DNA from: an uncultured Fusibacter sp.
GTDB lineage: Bacteria > Bacillota > Clostridia > Peptostreptococcales > Acidaminobacteraceae
Length of the DNA stretch: 5,009 nucleotides
Direction of reading: 5' to 3'
NCBI GenBank assembly: GCA_937958285.1
Contig: CALFXQ010000318.1
Span: forward strand, 1-5,009
The notes below the pieces were generated by a model. That model worked only from the letters and a program-made list of their open reading frames with translations. It made no database searches and had not been told where the DNA came from. The translations under genes were made by a program, and so were the position numbers. Of this stretch, positions 1-5,009 are shown piece by piece; positions within the stretch are counted from its first letter, which is position 1, and each line of letters starts with the position of its first letter.

Positions 1-1751
1 ATAACACCCTGATTAGTCGTGGCAAAGGCATTGGAATCAACAGCTCTGGTCGGTGCGCCCAAAATGCCCAAAACCTTTGCTGATTTATAGGCTTGACTCG
101 ACACGATTATGGCGCGATAGCGCTTGATCAGGTGTTTAATGGTGCCATCTAAAAAAGGTGCCTGTTGAATGGATTGCAAGTGCCTGATTAAATCGTGAGC
201 CAGGTTGTTAGTCTCGATTGCATATTCCTTTAGGATTTGGACCTGTGAGATATCGCCCATAAAACTTTCAATGGCAACAAAATCTTTAAATTGCCTTGAA
301 AGTTCGTATCCCGAACTATAGGGGCCATGGAGCGTCTTGCTATTCTCGATGAAATCTGGTGGATTAAAAGCTTCGATCACTTCAAGGCTCAGCTGCAATA
401 CCTGATCTAAACTCAGTTTGATCCCCAAGAGCGCTTGCTCGCGGATTTTACTCCCCACACCTTCGTAAAATAAATGCGGTTGGTTTAAAGCGTTGTGCAG
501 AAATGCTAAGCTCAATGGCCACTTTTCAGCATTGTGCAGCCTTTCTAACCCTTCTTCGATGCTAAGCAGTCGCAATTTCTCTGTATAACTCAATAGGTTG
601 TGTGAAAAGAAGGTGTAGGGTGGCTCTAAGTCGTACTTATAACCATAGTGCGCTGCCATTTTAGTAAGTGGCGCGCCGTGCAAAAGCTTTAGCATGCCTA
701 GTTGCAAGTGATCTGGCTTAAGGTCCAGCACCATGTCGATACTTTGTAAAAATAAAGGCAGAGTGTCTTCTGGTAGGCCAGCAATCAGGTCTACATGGGT
801 ATGGCAATTCTCTAGGGCGCAAAGTTTTTTAATTTGATCCAGTTCCTTTGGTGCCATAGTGCGATTAATCGCTTCTAATGCTGCTTTGTTTGTCGATTGA
901 ATGCCAACTTCAAATTGAACAAGCCCCCTTCTCAAGTGGGAAACCGCTTCAATAAAATCATCGGATAGCCCTTGAGGACTTACTTCTAGGTGAAATGTCA
1001 CGGTTCCGTTGTCGAGTTTAGCGAATATTTCAAGCAATTCTTTTGCTCTTGTTGGCGGCATGTTAAAGGTTCTATCTATAAATTTAACAATTTTATTAGG
1101 GTATTGTACAAATGCTTGTAATTCTGCTTCAACCTGCGAAAGCGTTTTATATCGCAGCGCTACGCCCTCTGCCGACATGCAAAAAGCGCATCGATATGGG
1201 CACCCTCTAGATGCCTCGTAATACAAAATATGCAACGCTCTAAACTCGTTCGCTTCATATCCAAGGGGCAGTAGTTCCAAGGGAAACACCGGAAAAGTGA
1301 CCATTTGGCCTCTATAGCCCCTTAGGGTCTGTAGCGGATTATCTGTGTGAAGGGCTTCTTGCAACTCGGATATAAAGCCCTCGCCTTCGTGGGCAACAAT
1401 AAAATCTACGTATGGATGTTGCAAAAGCCAATCAGCATTGTGAAAGCTCACTTCTGGGCCGCCGAAGACAATCAATGTTTCAGGCTCCATTTGCTTAATC
1501 GACTTTGCCAAATGGAGCATGTAAACAACATTCCAAATATACACAGAGCATAGCAATATTCGGCCATCTGGAGCAGGCGTCCCTAAGACCCTTGCCATAT
1601 GTAACTCTTTTTCTTGATTGATGGTCAAGGAGCATAAATCCGGTGAAAAACCTTCTTGGTTTAAAAGCGCTCTGAAATAGCGTAGGGCTAAATTTGTGTG
1701 CACGTGTTTTGCATTGATTTCTATTAATTGAATCAAGGGCTTAACCTTCAT
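1..1751 (-). CDS. B12-binding-type radical SAM protein, DUF4080 family (C-terminus off left edge)
   Basis: The minus frame stays open from 1751 to the window edge, giving 583 codons without a stop. A CxxxCxxC cluster at C184, C188 and C191 (RGCPYRCAFC) is the radical SAM motif that binds the 4Fe-4S cluster for S-adenosylmethionine cleavage. Residues 1-150 look like the cobalamin-binding Rossmann domain common in these enzymes, with INAKHVHTNLALR near the N-terminus and FGGPE at 96-100. No DxHxxG is seen, as is usual in this group. The barrel continues with LEVSP at 255, QFEVGIQSTN at 279 and DLIAGLPED at 321. Residues beyond about 370, including an NLLSY motif at 385, match my memory of the DUF4080 C-terminal region. 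Start 1751 is preferred because GAGGA lies 5 bases upstream; an in-frame ATG at 1775 lacks a ribosome site. Family members run about 560-620 residues, so little is missing. The substrate is unknown; a cytoplasmic methyl transfer or other radical modification is only inferred. Confidence 0.93.
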   Translation of the reverse strand, partial: MKVKPLIQLIEINAKHVHTNLALRYFRALLNQEGFSPDLCSLTINQEKELHMARVLGTPAPDGRILLCSVYIWNVVYMLHLAKSIKQMEPETLIVFGGPEVSFHNADWLLQHPYVDFIVAHEGEGFISELQEALHTDNPLQTLRGYRGQMVTFPVFPLELLPLGYEANEFRALHILYYEASRGCPYRCAFCMSAEGVALRYKTLSQVEAELQAFVQYPNKIVKFIDRTFNMPPTRAKELLEIFAKLDNGTVTFHLEVSPQGLSDDFIEAVSHLRRGLVQFEVGIQSTNKAALEAINRTMAPKELDQIKKLCALENCHTHVDLIAGLPEDTLPLFLQSIDMVLDLKPDHLQLGMLKLLHGAPLTKMAAHYGYKYDLEPPYTFFSHNLLSYTEKLRLLSIEEGLERLHNAEKWPLSLAFLHNALNQPHLFYEGVGSKIREQALLGIKLSLDQVLQLSLEVIEAFNPPDFIENSKTLHGPYSSGYELSRQFKDFVAIESFMGDISQVQILKEYAIETNNLAHDLIRHLQSIQQAPFLDGTIKHLIKRYRAIIVSSQAYKSAKVLGILGAPTRAVDSNAFATTNQGV

Positions 1752-1755
1752 TTTT

Positions 1756-1760
1756 TCCTC
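1756..1760 (-). promoter_or_regulatory. Ribosome binding site of the radical SAM gene
   Basis: On the minus strand GAGGA lies 5 bases before the ATG at 1751. This decides the start: the in-frame ATG eight codons upstream (1775) has no purine-rich site before it, and the ribosome site itself would lie inside that longer reading frame. Confidence 0.7.
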
Positions 1761-1810
1761 TTTTTGAGATTTCATATTGTGTTTGTATTGCTTATGGCAA
1801 ACTCTCTTTT

Positions 1811-1839
1811 ATTGTATCATGGCCTCGACTTCTTGACAA
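1811..1839 (-). promoter_or_regulatory. Promoter of the radical SAM gene
   Basis: On the minus strand TTGTCA (1834-1839) is followed after 17 bases by TACAAT (1811-1816). TG-A directly precedes the -10, giving the extended form TGATACAAT. Each hexamer matches the sigma-A consensus at 5 of 6 positions and the spacing is ideal. Transcription would start near 1804, leaving a leader of about 50 bases. The -35 overlaps the opposite-strand -35 of the plus promoter by five bases. Confidence 0.75.
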
Positions 1840-1864
1840 ATCAGTAAGCGACTTGTGTTATAAT
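1833..1864 (+). promoter_or_regulatory. Promoter of the 180-residue membrane protein gene
   Basis: A perfect TTGACA (1833-1838) and a perfect TATAAT (1859-1864) are present, but the spacer is 20 bases, longer than the usual 16-18. A TG at 1856-1857 makes an extended -10 (TGTTATAAT), which can compensate for a poorly placed -35. Transcription would start near 1871, giving a leader of about 19 bases that consists essentially of the ribosome site. Confidence 0.75.
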
Positions 1865-1878
1865 AGAAATATCATTTT

Positions 1879-1885
1879 AAGGAGG
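1879..1885 (+). promoter_or_regulatory. Strong ribosome binding site of the 180-residue protein gene
   Basis: AAGGAGG is a near-perfect complement of the 16S rRNA 3' end. It sits 4 bases before the ATG at 1890, slightly close, and fixes this ATG as the start. Confidence 0.8.
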
Positions 1886-1889
1886 CTTC

Positions 1890-2432
1890 ATGAATACGTT
1901 TAAAGGTTTTCCACTTTCCATTCGCAAACTCACCATAACCATCTTGGTAATCCTACTGATCGTCGCCGTAATTATTTTATTAGTTCCAAATTTCATCTTA
2001 AGGGTATTTCTCTTAGCACTGACGCTTCCCTTTATACACTTATCTTATATTGGCATGATTACAAAAATTGAGGTCGACGATGAAATGATTCGCGTTTATC
2101 GGCCAGCACATGTTCAAAGAATTCGGATTAGCGATATCGCATTTTGTGCGGTTCACGGTCTTGACGATGGCAAAGCATTGGTGTACTGTTTTACCCGACA
2201 ACGGTTCTTAGGACGAGATGGCGTGCACGGCATTCGATCAAAAGAAGGCTATGATCAAATTGTGAAGCGTTTGATGGCAGATGAAGGCAACTTTCAAACT
2301 GATGTGGACATCAACTTTCACCGGGCAAAAAAAATCCCTGTTTCTTTTGTAGAAGACAGCGAGCGCCTTAAGGACTTAATTCTCAAAAGCGTGGATCTAT
2401 ATCATATAACCCACTACAGAGTCAAAATATAA
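1890..2432 (+). CDS. Uncharacterised membrane-anchored protein with possible PH-like cytoplasmic domain
   Basis: I do not recognise a named family. The 180-residue product starts with a short basic segment (IRKLT), then two hydrophobic stretches at about 13-33 and 36-58 that look like a membrane hairpin. The remaining 120 residues are soluble and alternate beta-type strands (KIEVDDEMIRVYR, RIRISDIAFCAV, KALVYCFTRQRFL) with a helix at about 117-131. Two N-terminal membrane segments, then a strand bearing an acidic turn and an arginine-rich RIRISDI strand, resemble bacterial PH-like (bPH/YdbS-type) membrane proteins. That is a fold-level guess only, with no catalytic motif seen. The positive-inside rule would put the soluble part in the cytoplasm. 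The gene is monocistronic, with its own promoter and strong ribosome site, and is divergent from the radical SAM gene. It ends at a convergent terminator shared with the antiporter gene. That it is a real gene is well supported; its function is not. Confidence 0.85.
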   Translation: MNTFKGFPLSIRKLTITILVILLIVAVIILLVPNFILRVFLLALTLPFIHLSYIGMITKIEVDDEMIRVYRPAHVQRIRISDIAFCAVHGLDDGKALVYCFTRQRFLGRDGVHGIRSKEGYDQIVKRLMADEGNFQTDVDINFHRAKKIPVSFVEDSERLKDLILKSVDLYHITHYRVKI

Positions 2433-2440
2433 ATAAGATC

Positions 2441-2501
2441 TCTGCATAAAATAAAGGGCGCACTCCTCGGAGTGCGCCCTAATCATTATGAACTATGCAG
2501 A
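2441..2501. repeat. Outer inverted repeat flanking the terminator hairpin
   Basis: TCTGCATA (2441-2448) and TATGCAGA (2494-2501) are perfect 8-base inverted repeats enclosing the GC-rich terminator. The right arm overlaps the final codons and stop of nhaC. On RNA they could pair as a basal stem below the terminator, with an asymmetric internal loop of 6 and 13 bases. Whether this is functional or chance is uncertain. Confidence 0.4.
2455..2480 (-). terminator. Intrinsic terminator of the antiporter gene, possibly bidirectional
   Basis: AGGGCGCACTCC (2455-2466) and GGAGTGCGCCCT (2469-2480) are perfect inverted repeats. They make an 11 bp GC-rich stem with a CTCG tetraloop. Read on the minus strand, the stem begins 12 bases after the antiporter stop and is followed by the T-rich run TTTATTTTATG, a good terminator. 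Read on the plus strand it follows the 180-residue protein gene by 22 bases, but the downstream tract (AATCATT) is weak, so plus-strand termination may be less efficient. Confidence 0.88.
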
Positions 2502-3932
2502 CTTCTTTGCGCCAGTGTACTTGGCATGAGATGGATCGTCTTCTACCTTCATCATTGTGATCCCTGTATAGCCATAAACAATCGACACGACAGGATTCAC
2601 AAGATTTAAGAAGCAATATGGCAAGTATTCTATCGTTGGTACACCAAGACTTGTAGACATTGTCACGCCACATGTATTCCATGGCACGAGTGGCGAAGTA
2701 AGTGTACCCGCATCTTCTAGGCAGCGCGATAAGTTTCTTGGCGCTAAACCGCGACGTTCAAACTCATCTTTATACATTTTGCCAGGAAGTACGATAGATA
2801 GGTATTGGTCTCCAGCTAATACATTTGTAAAGATTGATGTAAAAATTGTAGCGAACACCAACGAACCCGTTGATTTTGCATAGCGAAGAATCGAACCAGC
2901 AATAACTTCTAGTACGCGCGTCTTTTCTAAAATACCACCGAAAGTGAGTGCGCAGAGAATGAGGGAGATTGTCCACATCATACCTTGTAAACCACCACGT
3001 GATAAAAGTGAATCGAGTACTTCATTGCCGGATTCCATAGAAAAACCATTCTGCATAACATCCATAACCGTTGGAAGTGATGCACCTTGGAAAATCATAG
3101 CCGCTATACCACCAAGGATTGTTCCCATAAACAAACCAGGAATAGCTGGCACTTTTTTAGCGACCATTAAAATAACTAGAACAGGCACGATCAAGAGTAA
3201 TGGGTTGAGGTTGAAATTGTCGCGCATTAAATCTAGGATTGCATTAATTGCAGTCATATCGATGGATTTACCAGCAAATTGAGCACTTAATACGCCAAAT
3301 CCGATAAGTGCGATTACTAAACTCGCACCAGTTGTGTAGAACATGTGGCGCACATGATCGAATAAATTCGCGCCCGCCATAGCCGGTGCTAGATTTGTTG
3401 TGTCTGAAAGAGGTGACATTTTATCGCCGAAGTAAGCACCAGAGATAATTGCGCCCGCTGCCATTGGTGCAGGAATGCCAAGACCAGTTGCAACGCCCAT
3501 AAGCGCGATACCTACTGTGCCTGCAGTAGTCCAAGAACTACCTGTTGCCAAAGAGATCACACAACAGAGTAAACATGCTGCCACTAAGAAAATTGTCGGA
3601 TTTAGAATCTGAAGACCGTAATAAATCATTACGGGTACAATACCGCTTAAAATCCATGTACCGACGATCATACCAATAATTGCGAGAATTAAAATTGCTT
3701 GCATTGTACCTGCAATACTGCTTAAAATACCTTCTTCAATTTCCTTCCACTTCAAGCCCCAAACAAAAATTGCTAGCAGTGCAGAAACTAAGGCGCCAAA
3801 GATCAGTGGAATATGTACTTCCCCTTCTACTCCAAACATTGGCAATACCGTGTACATTAGAATACCTATTGTAAATGCGACCGGTATCAATGCTTCCCAA
3901 AGCTTTGGATCCCTTCTTGTCTTTGTGAACAT
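2493..3932 (-). CDS. nhaC: NhaC-family Na+/H+ antiporter
   Basis: The 479-residue integral membrane protein is full length for the NhaC family (about 450-500). It would exchange cytoplasmic Na+ for external H+, serving sodium and pH homeostasis. Diagnostic stretches are TGSSWTTAGTVGIALMG (130-146), GAYFGDKMSPLSDTTNLAPA (165-184), FDHVRHMFYTT (191-201) and EDAGTLTSPLVPWNTCG (406-422). The polar residues in these segments (D170, D177, T178, T179, N180, D407, N419) are the likely ion-path residues by family analogy. About eleven hydrophobic segments are visible, beginning at 14-32, 41-60 and 75-99. The start at 3932 has GAAGGGGGAG 7 bases upstream. Paralogues such as B. subtilis MleN exchange malate and lactate with H+ and Na+, so an organic-acid substrate is possible; sequence by eye cannot separate the two. 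It lies downstream of a two-component operon on the same strand but has its own promoter. A cysteine cluster CLLCC (120-124) in a membrane segment is a minor oddity. Confidence 0.93.
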   Translation of the reverse strand: MFTKTRRDPKLWEALIPVAFTIGILMYTVLPMFGVEGEVHIPLIFGALVSALLAIFVWGLKWKEIEEGILSSIAGTMQAILILAIIGMIVGTWILSGIVPVMIYYGLQILNPTIFLVAACLLCCVISLATGSSWTTAGTVGIALMGVATGLGIPAPMAAGAIISGAYFGDKMSPLSDTTNLAPAMAGANLFDHVRHMFYTTGASLVIALIGFGVLSAQFAGKSIDMTAINAILDLMRDNFNLNPLLLIVPVLVILMVAKKVPAIPGLFMGTILGGIAAMIFQGASLPTVMDVMQNGFSMESGNEVLDSLLSRGGLQGMMWTISLILCALTFGGILEKTRVLEVIAGSILRYAKSTGSLVFATIFTSIFTNVLAGDQYLSIVLPGKMYKDEFERRGLAPRNLSRCLEDAGTLTSPLVPWNTCGVTMSTSLGVPTIEYLPYCFLNLVNPVVSIVYGYTGITMMKVEDDPSHAKYTGAKKSA

Positions 3933-3939
3933 AGATTTT

Positions 3940-3949
3940 CTCCCCCTTC
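3940..3949 (-). promoter_or_regulatory. Ribosome binding site of nhaC
   Basis: GAAGGGGGAG on the minus strand ends 7 bases before the ATG at 3932. It supports that start over any internal methionine. Confidence 0.7.
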
Positions 3950-3955
3950 ATATTC

Positions 3956-3970
3956 GCGGTACATAACCGC
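3956..3970. repeat. Small inverted repeat at the nhaC transcription start (possible operator)
   Basis: GCGGT (3956-3960) and ACCGC (3966-3970) are perfect 5-base arms separated by ACATA. The element falls at the predicted start of the nhaC transcript, just after the -10, and is the only GC-rich patch in a very AT-rich leader. It could be a repressor operator or a small 5' stabilising hairpin in the mRNA; nothing here decides which. Confidence 0.45.
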
Positions 3971-3976
3971 ATCTCT

Positions 3977-4006
3977 ATTATAAACTTTATTTTCAGAAAA
4001 ATTCAA
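3977..4006 (-). promoter_or_regulatory. Promoter of nhaC
   Basis: On the minus strand TTGAAT (4001-4006) is followed after 18 bases by a perfect TATAAT (3977-3982). The -35 matches consensus at 4 of 6 positions. Upstream sequence is strongly AT-rich, with an A7T7 tract at 4039-4052, and could act as an UP-like element. Transcription would start near 3970, leaving a leader of about 38 bases, too short for a riboswitch. It suggests nhaC is transcribed separately from the two-component genes, although read-through from them is not clearly blocked. Confidence 0.65.
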
Positions 4007-4086
4007 AAAAGATTACATAAATTTTACGAAAGTGAAATAAAAAAATTTTTTTCTGTCATTTTCCGTTCTCATTGCACAAATAAATG

Positions 4087-4920
4087 CTATGCATCGCGCA
4101 TTAATAACAGGTTATCGATAAACTTCTTGACGTTGATTTTTCCACCAACGGCCTTTCTTCCTCTAATAAAATCCATTTCTGAGCGTACACTCTCAAAATC
4201 ATACAAACTAGACGCGTATTTAACAAAGGTATCGTTCATATAATCTTCTAGCCCGAGGTTCGCCAAATTCACTAAACCCTTGTTTATTGCCCGTCGCAGG
4301 CGCTGCTCCATAGCCTTAGGTTGGTCGCATACTAAACCACAAACATCGTTTACCTTCACTTGATTGGTCGTCATTTGGTTTTCAACATAGTAACAGCAAA
4401 TCTTGAGAATATCCTCAGCACCCGATTCTCCAAGTACACCAATGCGCGAGAGTGCATAACTCAGTTCATCAACCTTGCTCTGATTCTGACCCGAGTTAAA
4501 TGTAGTATCAGACCCTGACAATAAATCCTTTAAAGCCGAAAGCTTTTTCGCCATCGTCAGTTGTTCAATTACTTGTTTAATCACCCTAGTAACCTCAAGC
4601 TGATTGATAGGTTTAGTGATATAAAACGACACGCCCGCCTCGTAGGCTTTTTCAATCATGTTTTTAGCACTGACTTGCGAAAGCATAATACATTGACAAC
4701 GAGGAAATTTTTCTTTAATCTGGCGTACGATCTGAGGTCCATCGATGCCATCCATCAAAAAGTCGACAATTACAATGTCTGGTCTATAGCGCAAGACCCC
4801 ATCCATTGCCAAATCTGACTTTGATTCACAACCCACCACATGTCCGAGTTGCCCTTCTTCTATAATGTTTTCTAAAATTCGCAGCACTTGAGGATGATCA
4901 TCAATCAAGTAAAAATTCAT
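4087..4920 (-). CDS. glnL: GlnL/YcbB-type two-component response regulator
   Basis: The product has 277 residues; B. subtilis GlnL is, from memory, slightly longer. Residues 1-120 form a receiver domain with acidic pocket D7-D8, phosphoacceptor D53 in IVDFLMDG, switch serine S81 (MLSQVSAK) and conserved K103-P104 (ITKPIN). All key residues are intact, so phosphorylation is expected. A variable linker covers about 121-150. Residues 150-277 match the YcbB output domain of GlnL, with GVLGESGAEDIL (161-172), EQRLRRAINKGLVNLANLG (205-223), the FVKYASSLYDF region (232-242) and INVKKFID (262-269). In B. subtilis GlnK-GlnL activates glutaminase and glutamine transporter genes in response to glutamine; that role is inferred here, not shown. 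It is translationally coupled to the kinase through an ATGA overlap, with AGAGAGGA about 10 bases before its start. The antiporter gene follows on the same strand. The family assignment is firm; the stimulus and targets are open. Confidence 0.92.
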   Translation of the reverse strand: MNFYLIDDHPQVLRILENIIEEGQLGHVVGCESKSDLAMDGVLRYRPDIVIVDFLMDGIDGPQIVRQIKEKFPRCQCIMLSQVSAKNMIEKAYEAGVSFYITKPINQLEVTRVIKQVIEQLTMAKKLSALKDLLSGSDTTFNSGQNQSKVDELSYALSRIGVLGESGAEDILKICCYYVENQMTTNQVKVNDVCGLVCDQPKAMEQRLRRAINKGLVNLANLGLEDYMNDTFVKYASSLYDFESVRSEMDFIRGRKAVGGKINVKKFIDNLLLMRDA

Positions 4921-5009
4921 ATTCGCCCCATCCTCTCTAAGTCGATCAGAATCCTAAAAGTTGTGCCCACACCTTCGGTTGAGCGCACAGTTATCACACC
5001 CCCAAAGCT
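4917..5009 (-). CDS. Sensor histidine kinase, C-terminal 30 residues (N-terminus off right edge)
   Basis: The minus frame from 5009 to a TGA at 4917-4919 reads SFGGVITVRSTEGVGTTFRI, then ten more residues. It matches the end of a HATPase domain, where the G-G-x-I-x-V-x-S strand, then the E-G-x-G-T-x-F loop and last strand, close the ATP-binding fold. Sensing domain, dimerisation helices and phospho-histidine are outside the window. The stop overlaps the regulator start by four bases (ATGA), so kinase and regulator are one operon and presumably cognate partners. By analogy with GlnK-GlnL the kinase may sense glutamine or a related metabolite, but the visible part cannot show the ligand. With so short a fragment the class is clear but the subfamily is not. 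Confidence 0.85.
   Translation of the reverse strand, partial: SFGGVITVRSTEGVGTTFRILIDLERMGRI
4931..4938 (-). promoter_or_regulatory. Ribosome binding site of the response regulator, inside the kinase gene
   Basis: AGAGAGGA on the minus strand lies within the last codons of the kinase gene, 10 bases before the regulator ATG at 4920. The spacing is somewhat long, so initiation probably also relies on ribosomes terminating at the overlapping ATGA. Confidence 0.55.

Noticed and set aside
1009..1553. Two plus-strand frames of about 70 codons (1009-1221 and 1347-1553)
   Set aside because: Both are antisense to the radical SAM gene, including its iron-sulfur cluster region, and lack ribosome sites.
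1749..1775. Longer start for the radical SAM protein at 1775
   Set aside because: It is in frame but has no Shine-Dalgarno, and the good GAGGA site sits between it and the ATG at 1751.
2479..2682. 67-codon minus-strand frame over the nhaC 3' end and terminator
   Set aside because: It is an alternate frame of nhaC and runs into the terminator stem; its composition (many R, C, W) is typical of a shadow frame.
2944..3282. 112-codon open frame on the plus strand
   Set aside because: It lies wholly antisense to the well-conserved nhaC gene, has no ribosome site, and its translation has no recognisable domain.
3933..3970. Riboswitch in the nhaC leader
   Set aside because: The predicted leader is under 40 bases with a single 5 bp hairpin, too small for any known ion-sensing riboswitch.
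3736..3972. 78-codon minus-strand frame starting upstream of nhaC
   Set aside because: Its start lies at the predicted transcription start of nhaC and it reads the nhaC N-terminal region in a different frame; no ribosome site precedes it.
4021..4086. Intrinsic terminator after the response regulator
   Set aside because: Only the AT-only A7T7 palindrome is present; there is no GC-rich stem before the T-run, so a terminator cannot be supported.
4561..4818. 85-codon plus-strand frame
   Set aside because: It is antisense to the receiver domain of the response regulator, whose motifs are intact on the other strand.

Overview
The window looks like a chromosomal segment of a low-to-moderate GC Firmicute, most likely an anaerobic member of the Clostridia. 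The basis is purine-rich Shine-Dalgarno sites (AAGGAGG, GAAGGGGGAG), sigma-A type promoters, and the combination of a DUF4080-type radical SAM protein, an NhaC-family antiporter and a GlnL/YcbB-type response regulator. I cannot name a genus. No tRNA, rRNA, CRISPR array, insertion sequence or phage gene is visible.

Layout from left to right. (1) Bases 1-1751, minus strand: a nearly complete cobalamin-type radical SAM protein whose C-terminus runs off the left edge. (2) Bases 1752-1889: a compact divergent promoter region. The minus promoter for the radical SAM gene and the plus promoter for the next gene lie back to back and share the same -35 bases. (3) Bases 1890-2432, plus strand: a 180-residue membrane-anchored protein of unknown function. 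(4) Bases 2433-2492: a convergent junction with a strong GC-rich hairpin terminator, itself flanked by a second inverted repeat. (5) Bases 2493-3932, minus strand: an NhaC-family sodium/proton antiporter with its own promoter and a small palindrome at the predicted transcription start. (6) Bases 4087-4920, minus strand: a response regulator with a receiver domain plus a YcbB-type output domain, as in Bacillus subtilis GlnL. (7) Bases 4917-5009, minus strand: the last 30 residues of a sensor histidine kinase, overlapping the regulator start by four bases (ATGA).

How they may work together: kinase and regulator clearly form one translationally coupled two-component operon. The antiporter lies directly downstream on the same strand, with no convincing terminator between them, so it is the best local candidate for a regulatory target or partial read-through partner. 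This differs from the B. subtilis GlnK-GlnL system, which neighbours glutaminase and glutamine transporter genes; neither is in this window. The radical SAM gene and the 180-residue membrane protein share a promoter region and may be co-regulated or mutually exclusive, but nothing in their sequences links their functions.

Most of this is ordinary core-type gene content. The points most worth a second look are the shared -35 divergent promoter, the pairing of a GlnL-type regulator with an NhaC antiporter, and the nested inverted repeats at the convergent junction. I do not see a clear, previously undescribed multi-gene system.
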